This document shows positions 27,153 to 31,299 of a stretch of DNA of 31,299 nucleotides, in pieces. The number at the start of each line of letters is the position of its first letter. Positions within the stretch are counted from its first letter, which is position 1. Position numbers and translations under genes: made by a program. The DNA lies in contig CAJUOE010000020.1 in assembly GCA_910587895.1 (NCBI GenBank), positions 1 through 31,299 on the forward strand, read 5' to 3'. Under the pieces are notes generated by a model. That model did not search any database and was not told the DNA's origin. It was given only the letters and a program-made list of their open reading frames with translations. The DNA is from an uncultured Lachnospiraceae bacterium (GTDB lineage Bacteria; Bacillota; Clostridia; Lachnospirales; Lachnospiraceae).

Positions 27153-27202
27153 GACATCTGTGAATCTTTTCTCTCATATTATATGCAAAAAATTAATTTT
27201 AA

Positions 27203-27274
27203 TGACTCCTACGGGAATCGAACCCGTGTTACCGCCGTGAAAGGGCGATGTCTTAACCGCTTGACCAAGGAGCC
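27203..27274 (-). tRNA. tRNA-Glu (anticodon UUC)
   Basis: Acceptor strands GGCTCCT and AGGAGTC (one G-U pair), D-arm GTC...GAC, anticodon stem TCGCC/GGCGG with loop CTTTCAC, anticodon TTC at 27239-27241, T-arm ACGGG-TTCGATT-CCCGT, discriminator A. CCA is not encoded. It lies 107 nt upstream of tRNA-Cys. Confidence 0.97.
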
Positions 27275-27289
27275 GGAAACTGTGAAATG

Positions 27290-27360
27290 ATACCAACCAC
27301 CATGTCCAGTTAGAAAACGATGTGGTACCATACCAACAACAGTTAGAATAGTACCACATC
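27290..27360 (-). repeat. Imperfect tandem duplication and inverted repeat at the tRNA-Glu promoter
   Basis: ATACCAAC occurs at 27290-27297 and 27330-27337, and AGTTAGAA at 27308-27315 and 27341-27348, in the same order. They look like two units of one sequence, the second shortened. A perfect 10-bp inverted repeat (GATGTGGTAC at 27319-27328, GTACCACATC at 27351-27360) overlaps the -10 region. Together they form a possible operator or a recombination scar. Confidence 0.55.
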
Positions 27361-27376
27361 TTCTTAGTGTTTGCAA
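27348..27376 (-). promoter_or_regulatory. Promoter of tRNA-Glu
   Basis: TTGCAA, a 17-nt spacer and TACTAT on the minus strand; the leader to the tRNA is about 67 nt. The inverted repeat described beside it covers the -10. Confidence 0.65.
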
Positions 27377-27455
27377 GCATTTTTCAAAAGTTATTCTCGA
27401 AATCCATTCTGGCTGGCCCAAACAGGCAAATCACAGTTTCACAATCGAAAATCCC

Positions 27456-28568
27456 CTACTTGATAATCGGCAATTCCACGCCGTCTACGGATACGGATTC
27501 CACATCCTCTATATTGATGAAACGGTTAAATCTTGAAATTAACTGGCAATCAGTGACGCCCTCTTCTCCAGTTCCGCCGCCGCCATAGGAGAAACCTCCA
27601 AGATACCGCTCACCGCTCATATCCACCGTATCTGATTTGTAGCCCATGATTTCCACTCCATCTCTTCCGCCCAGTATCGGCTCCCAGTTGCCTTCCGGAA
27701 GGGCTTCCACTACACAGGCTGTGATGCCGTCCTTCATTTTAATTTCTACAATGTTAAACGGTTCCTCACCATTTTCCGGGTCAAACTCCGTATCGAAAAA
27801 CATTCTCAAACCTCCGCCGGTAAGCGAAACCTTGACACAATGTTCCAGCGGACTTCCGTCTAACTGCAGGTTCGGCATAGTACCCGTGGGTTCTAATACA
27901 AATTGTCCGATTTTTTTGTAAGTCGGGAATCCATGTTCATTGAGTCCTCCATCTTTTACTTCAATCGAATATACCTGTGCGTCCGGTGAAATCCCTTCCG
28001 TCGCGCTAGGACTATCTTCTTCTCCTCCGCTCGTATATGCAAGTGTGAGGGCATAATGCCTGGTCATGGAGGTGCCGTCTTCACTCACAACCGGTTCGCT
28101 GGGGCTTAACGCCATGCTGCCAAAACTGTTAAAACGCGGATTGACCACATATATTTCCGGGTCATCCAGGCGCGAACCGTCAAGGGCGTCCGTGCGGATG
28201 GTAAAATATGCCATTCCATTGTCCTTATCATACCAATACCTCTCCAACGTAAACTGCAGGTTGCCATCCGCCAGTGTCTCTCCAGACTCACGGAACATCT
28301 TTGACATCATTTCTGCCTCTTCGCCATTGTCGCTATACAGTGACTGCAGCAAATCCCAGGCGTTCATTCCGGTTGCCGCAAAGCAAATCCCATTTACACT
28401 CAACACAATCACTGCGATTCCAGCAGCAATCGCTGCCATCTGTACTTTCCATTTCTGGCTCCATTTTTCTTTTCTTTTCATCGTGTTTTCCATCATTTCC
28501 ATTCCCCTTTCTTCTGATAATCTGATATCTGAAATTGCTTCCTTGTAGGTGTTATGCTCTAATAGCAT
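27456..28568 (-). CDS. DUF4179-type anti-sigma factor
   Basis: A 370-residue membrane protein probably holding the adjacent sigma factor inactive. A short cytoplasmic N-terminus of about 40 residues precedes one membrane segment (about 43-66, MAAIAAGIAVIVLSVNGICFAA). The remainder is an extracellular DUF4179-like domain rich in beta strands; FTLERYWYDKDNGMAYFTIR and the closing DVESVSVDGVELPIIK are typical. The start at ATG 28568 has GGGAG eight bases upstream; an earlier GTG at 28577 has none well placed. It overlaps the sigma gene stop by 17 nt. The stimulus and any protease cleavage site are unknown. Confidence 0.82.
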   Translation of the reverse strand: MLLEHNTYKEAISDIRLSEERGMEMMENTMKRKEKWSQKWKVQMAAIAAGIAVIVLSVNGICFAATGMNAWDLLQSLYSDNGEEAEMMSKMFRESGETLADGNLQFTLERYWYDKDNGMAYFTIRTDALDGSRLDDPEIYVVNPRFNSFGSMALSPSEPVVSEDGTSMTRHYALTLAYTSGGEEDSPSATEGISPDAQVYSIEVKDGGLNEHGFPTYKKIGQFVLEPTGTMPNLQLDGSPLEHCVKVSLTGGGLRMFFDTEFDPENGEEPFNIVEIKMKDGITACVVEALPEGNWEPILGGRDGVEIMGYKSDTVDMSGERYLGGFSYGGGGTGEEGVTDCQLISRFNRFINIEDVESVSVDGVELPIIK

Positions 28569-29061
28569 CGCTCTCACTCCCTTCCAGCCGTTTTTTTATT
28601 TTTTCTCTGCCACGCTGCAACTGTGTCTGAATGGTACTTTCCGACTTGCGCAATATCTGCGCTATCTCTCGCACGGAATATTCCTCATAATAATACAAAT
28701 GAATCGGTATGCGGTACTTTTCCGGCAAATCCAGAACCGCTTCCTTCAACGCATCGAAGGCATCGTTTGCCTCCCTCGGAAAAGCCTCGTCTGCATCCCA
28801 TTCCTGCAATTGCATCATATCGCTGTTCCACTTGCTTTTTAGCAGGTTTTTACAAACATTGATGGTTATGCGGATAAACCAGGCTTTTTCATGTTCCGCA
28901 GACTTAAACCTAGGATGGTATTTCATGTATCTGAAAAACACTTCCTGAAACGCGTCCTCTGCCTGGTATTTGTCCTTACAATATGCCCATGCCAGCTTGT
29001 ATATCATATCCTTATATTGTTGGTAACACTCGAGTATCTTTTCTTTCTCCCTTGTCTTCAT
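28552..29061 (-). CDS. ECF-type RNA polymerase sigma factor
   Basis: A 169-residue group 4 sigma factor. Region 2 spans about 12-52 (YKDMIYKLAWAYCKDKYQAEDAFQEVFFRYMKY) and region 4 about 110-163 (LPEKYRIPIHLYYYEEYSVREIAQIL plus STIQTQLQRGREKIKKRL). Region 1.1 and region 3 are absent, as in the family. The ATG at 29061 has AGGAGG eight bases upstream. It is cotranscribed with the overlapping DUF4179 anti-sigma gene, so both levels are coupled. No convincing ECF autoregulation promoter was found in the 83-nt gap upstream. The regulon is unknown. Confidence 0.95.
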   Translation of the reverse strand: MKTREKEKILECYQQYKDMIYKLAWAYCKDKYQAEDAFQEVFFRYMKYHPRFKSAEHEKAWFIRITINVCKNLLKSKWNSDMMQLQEWDADEAFPREANDAFDALKEAVLDLPEKYRIPIHLYYYEEYSVREIAQILRKSESTIQTQLQRGREKIKKRLEGSESDAIRA

Positions 29062-29144
29062 AGTCGGTACCTCCTATATAAAGAAAACAATTCAGGACGA
29101 CATAATATCTCATTTTATTTATATTTTTAAAAATCCCTTACAAA

Positions 29145-29492
29145 TTATTTCATCTTCCATTCTGGAAAAACGACCGCCAAAATCATAAACATCATGCTAA
29201 AAAATATCATCATGACGATTACAAGGTTCTTCACACCGTTCAACTCCTTAAGCGCTGTATGATACTTCCGCCAGCTGCCGCCAAAACCAGGAACCAATCC
29301 ACACAGCAGGCCTCCCAACACGCCAATCAACAACATTCCGACATTTCTACAAATAAGAAATAACACCAGGTCCAGGATGCCTCCTGCTATGATCACATAT
29401 TTTCGTTTCTTCCCCTCAAGTATTACACACGCACCCAGCCATACGGACGCCATTATGATTCCGGCCATTAAAATTATTTCCCTGATTTCCAT
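29145..29492 (-). CDS. Small three-helix membrane protein
   Basis: A 115-residue hydrophobic protein not assigned to a family. Three membrane segments appear at about 8-27, 33-68 (split by LICRNVGM) and 89-112, with a Lys/Arg turn (EGKKRKY) after the first. The C-terminus is FPEWKMK. I chose the ATG at 29492 because GGGGGA lies seven bases upstream. A longer reading begins at 29621, but its added 43 residues are translated from the hairpin-rich repeat. It sits 83 nt upstream of the sigma gene on the same strand; whether it belongs to the sigma unit is unclear. Confidence 0.65.
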   Translation of the reverse strand: MEIREIILMAGIIMASVWLGACVILEGKKRKYVIIAGGILDLVLFLICRNVGMLLIGVLGGLLCGLVPGFGGSWRKYHTALKELNGVKNLVIVMMIFFSMMFMILAVVFPEWKMK

Positions 29493-29540
29493 CTGTCTTT
29501 CCCCCATTTCTACTAGGCAAAATATAGAACAAAGCGGACA

Positions 29541-29714
29541 AGCCCAAAGGGGCTCCCCTAACCCCTCAATTCCCCGGGGATTGCACACTTTGCTGCGCCG
29601 AGTGCAGTCACGCAGTGACATTTTCCTCTTGCACGAGTGCGCATATTATTTTTATCTTATAGGAAAGATACTTTCACGCTTTAGCGTGACAAGGTCTTTC
29701 CTATAAGATAAAAA
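29541..29714. repeat. Chain of hairpins with a perfect 20-bp inverted repeat
   Basis: The non-coding stretch holds, in order: AGCCC-AAAG-GGGCT (29541-29554), the palindrome TCCCCGGGGA (29571-29580), GTCAC-GCA-GTGAC (29607-29619), TTGCAC-GAG-TGCGCA-like pairing near 29629-29643, and a perfect 20-bp inverted repeat (29649-29668 with 29695-29714) enclosing TCACGC-TTTA-GCGTGA (29674-29... 29689). It resembles a dispersed palindromic element, MITE-like, or a structured RNA. No open reading frame or transposase accompanies it. Confidence 0.7.
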
Positions 29715-29744
29715 AACCTGTAAACACTAATGTCTACAGGTTTT
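29710..29744 (-). terminator. Terminator of the AlbA_2 gene
   Basis: A 10-bp perfect stem AAAACCTGTA/TACAGGTTTT, with an inner ACA/TGT pairing over loop CTAA, is followed on the minus strand by seven Ts. It lies 3' of the AlbA_2 gene and its tRNA remnant, about 125 nt after the stop codon. Strand and T-run fit transcription from that gene. Confidence 0.75.
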
Positions 29745-29764
29745 CCATTATATTATTCTCTTAG

Positions 29765-29793
29765 CTCCCCGAGTAGGGCTCGAACCTACAACA
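29765..29793 (-). pseudogene. tRNA 3'-end remnant (tRNA-Asn-like)
   Basis: On the minus strand the last 29 nt of a tRNA are recognisable: T-arm GTAGG-TTCGAGC-CCTAC, acceptor strand TCGGGGA and discriminator G, followed by CTA instead of CCA. The discriminator G and this T-arm/acceptor form fit tRNA-Asn in Firmicutes, from memory. No matching TCCCCGA 5' strand or anticodon arm is found where it should be. A short CTGG-AGAA-CCAG hairpin sits in its place. Phages and integrative elements often recreate such 3' ends at attachment sites. Confidence 0.5.
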
Positions 29794-29867
29794 AATTTCA
29801 TCTGGAGAACCAGAATATACTTCTCCATCGAATATACATAATAGAAATACCTATTCAATATTAATTA

Positions 29868-31299
29868 TCACAATTCTATGATTTGATATCTCTTCATTTT
29901 TGTTGATCCTGTCTCGGTAATTTTTCCATCATCCACTAACAATTTTAACAAATTTCTGGTTCTGGTTCTCCCAACATTCAACCACACAGCCACTTCTTCT
30001 ACTTTATATTTTATGTTTGGCTGCATTTTTCTTAAAATAACTTGTTTCTGCATTTGTGTTTTTTCTGTCACTTTTTTTCTGTCACTTTTTTCTGTCACTT
30101 TTTTTCTGTCACTTTTTTCCATCACTTTTCTTGACTTTACACTAATAAATGATAACTTCAAAATTGTCCTATCTGGAGAATATTCTTCTATTACCTGTGG
30201 CTCAATCCACCCATGACTCTCCCAAACAGAATAAATATCCGGCACGCCACTTCCCGCACGTTCACCGATACCAATCATATTAAACATTTTCATAAGTGCC
30301 TTATTCCTTGGATCAGAAATCCCACCTTTCAGCATTTGCTTTTTTCCGGTACGTATACCGCCTGGATTTTCTAAAACAATACTGTCTCTCTCTTTCTTAA
30401 TCACAATTCCCCTGGGTAAATAAAAATCCGTGTTTACAATACAATTAGCCAATGCCTCTCTAATTGCTTTATGAACATGTGTATCATCTATTCTGACCAC
30501 TCCATCTAACTTGAAAGGAACTTTAATGTCCTTCACCAATTTACCATATACACGAAAAAAGAACTCAAATAGATTTCCTGTCCAGTCACCCGAACTGGAC
30601 TGCAAACGATCAGTCCAACGGATTTCCGGATCAAGTAACTCTCTAAAATCAAGAAAATATTCTGGATACTCATACAAAATCTTATATTCATCTCCAAACA
30701 TCAATAAACCTGCCGCTGTTGGATGAAGTTGTCCATCTGTCCGAGATACCCTTGCCGCACCGATTCTCTCCAAATAATCTAAATCGTCCAGTTGCTCCCA
30801 TACATGTTCACTTCGATATGCCATATGCCGATTACGATATGCATGTACTGTCTCCATGTTAAGTGCATCTATTTGCATATTTTCAAGCACTTTCATATCC
30901 ATAGTATCTTCTGTTTGATCACGAAGCATGGCTTTTACTTCACTAAATGTACAATGATAATCTCCTTCCCAATTTCTCCGATATGTCCCTCTGAACATAT
31001 CACCTCCAGTATATATGGGTTTCTGTTCTCTCTTTGCTGCCGGAACATGAACCACCATAATCGTATTCTCTCCCAGTTGAAATATTCGAATATCCTGCTC
31101 TGTCAAAAGATTATGGCTTACCTTCTGAGGATTATTGATATTATTCCAGAAGTCTTTTAGCAGCTTTTCTTCTCCCTGCAGCCCTGTTGTATGCCAACTC
31201 CCATCCTTATTTTCCTCTACCCCAAGAATAATCACACCACCATAACAATTTGCAAATGCCGAATAGGTACTCCACAAAGAATCCGGTAAACCGTTTCTA
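29868..31299 (-). CDS. AlbA_2/Schlafen-type ATP-binding winged-helix regulator, 5' end beyond window
   Basis: A probable DNA-binding regulator with 476 residues visible; the N-terminus lies outside the window. In-frame sequence beyond the TTG at 31277 (RNGLPDSLWSTYSAFANC) matches the AlbA_2 start pattern, so that TTG is internal. Visible: AlbA_2 core (SAFANCYGGVIILGVEE, VVHVPAAKREQKPIY), a GHKL-like ATPase/RecG-C region (REALANCIVNTDFY, LENPGG, ERAGSGVPDIYSVW), a Lys/Glu/Asp repeat linker, and a C-terminal winged helix (VEEVAVWLNVGRTRTRNLLKLL). The gene is visibly AT-rich compared with its left neighbours. Such proteins often occur in mobile islands or defence neighbourhoods; the target is unknown. 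Confidence 0.88.
   Translation of the reverse strand, partial: RNGLPDSLWSTYSAFANCYGGVIILGVEENKDGSWHTTGLQGEEKLLKDFWNNINNPQKVSHNLLTEQDIRIFQLGENTIMVVHVPAAKREQKPIYTGGDMFRGTYRRNWEGDYHCTFSEVKAMLRDQTEDTMDMKVLENMQIDALNMETVHAYRNRHMAYRSEHVWEQLDDLDYLERIGAARVSRTDGQLHPTAAGLLMFGDEYKILYEYPEYFLDFRELLDPEIRWTDRLQSSSGDWTGNLFEFFFRVYGKLVKDIKVPFKLDGVVRIDDTHVHKAIREALANCIVNTDFYLPRGIVIKKERDSIVLENPGGIRTGKKQMLKGGISDPRNKALMKMFNMIGIGERAGSGVPDIYSVWESHGWIEPQVIEEYSPDRTILKLSFISVKSRKVMEKSDRKKVTEKSDRKKVTEKTQMQKQVILRKMQPNIKYKVEEVAVWLNVGRTRTRNLLKLLVDDGKITETGSTKMKRYQIIEL
30059..30125 (-). repeat. 13/14-bp A-tract repeat array inside the AlbA_2 gene
   Basis: Five T-tracts on the plus strand, of lengths 6, 7, 6, 7 and 6, are separated by CTGTCAC. 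The repeat alternates 14 and 13 nt, so a 27-nt pair encodes the 9-residue unit EKSDRKKVT. A degenerate copy follows. It lies between the ATPase region and the winged helix. Confidence 0.85.

Noticed and set aside
29493..29621. 43-residue N-terminal extension of the small membrane protein
   Set aside because: It is read through the palindromic repeat (Cys/Arg-rich, no ribosome-binding site); the ATG at 29492 has a site.
29796..29840. Complete tRNA upstream of the 3' remnant
   Set aside because: No matching 5' acceptor strand, D-arm or canonical anticodon loop can be built from this sequence.

Overview
The window looks like a chromosomal segment from a gut-type Lachnospiraceae or related Clostridia. 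Supporting signs are strong AAGGAGG-type ribosome-binding sites, gram-positive sigma-A promoters, a class B sortase, InlB-type repeat surface proteins, a GH112 (galacto-N-biose/lacto-N-biose) phosphorylase, DegV, and multidomain hybrid histidine kinases. Almost every gene is on the minus strand; tyrS is the only clear plus-strand gene. The genus was not determined.

Left third (1-10.7 kb), read on the minus strand: a CaxA-type cation/Ca2+ antiporter (TTG start), a small zinc-ribbon/coiled-coil protein, then a surface locus. That locus is a 1537-residue beta-helix/InlB-repeat protein with a C-terminal EPKTG-plus-membrane anchor, an overlapping class B sortase gene, and a second, shorter paralogue that keeps the body but has lost the anchor and the last Ig-like module. 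The paralogues also differ by one two-part repeat module and by their Pro/Glu/Ser linkers.

Middle (10.7-21.5 kb): tyrS runs rightwards from a consensus promoter (TTGACA-17-TATAAT) and converges on degV. Reading leftwards from 21.5 kb are a GH112 phosphorylase, a 7TM-like hybrid histidine kinase with REC and HPt domains, a REC/HD-GYP phosphodiesterase, a second hybrid kinase and degV. Two of these junctions are 4-base ATGA overlaps, so the signalling genes are probably translated together as a phosphorelay and c-di-GMP-turnover unit. A scar next to the gnpA stop codon duplicates the last codons of that gene.

Right third (21.5-31.3 kb): an orphan trpB, an RsmF-type rRNA cytosine methyltransferase, a triple-PepSY secreted protein, a methyl-accepting chemotaxis protein, tRNA-Cys and tRNA-Glu with their own promoters, an ECF sigma/anti-sigma pair and a small membrane protein. 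Last comes an accessory junction: a chain of hairpins including a perfect 20-bp inverted repeat, a strong terminator, and a 29-nt tRNA 3'-end remnant (tRNA-Asn-like). Beyond it lies an AT-rich AlbA_2/ATPase/winged-helix gene that runs off the window. That gene carries a 13/14-bp A-tract repeat array that could make it variable.

No CRISPR array, prophage, transposase or complete insertion sequence was seen. The most unusual items are the hairpin/tRNA-remnant junction, the repeat array in the AlbA_2 gene, the anchorless surface paralogue, the gnpA 3' scar, and the duplicated sequence over the tRNA-Glu promoter.
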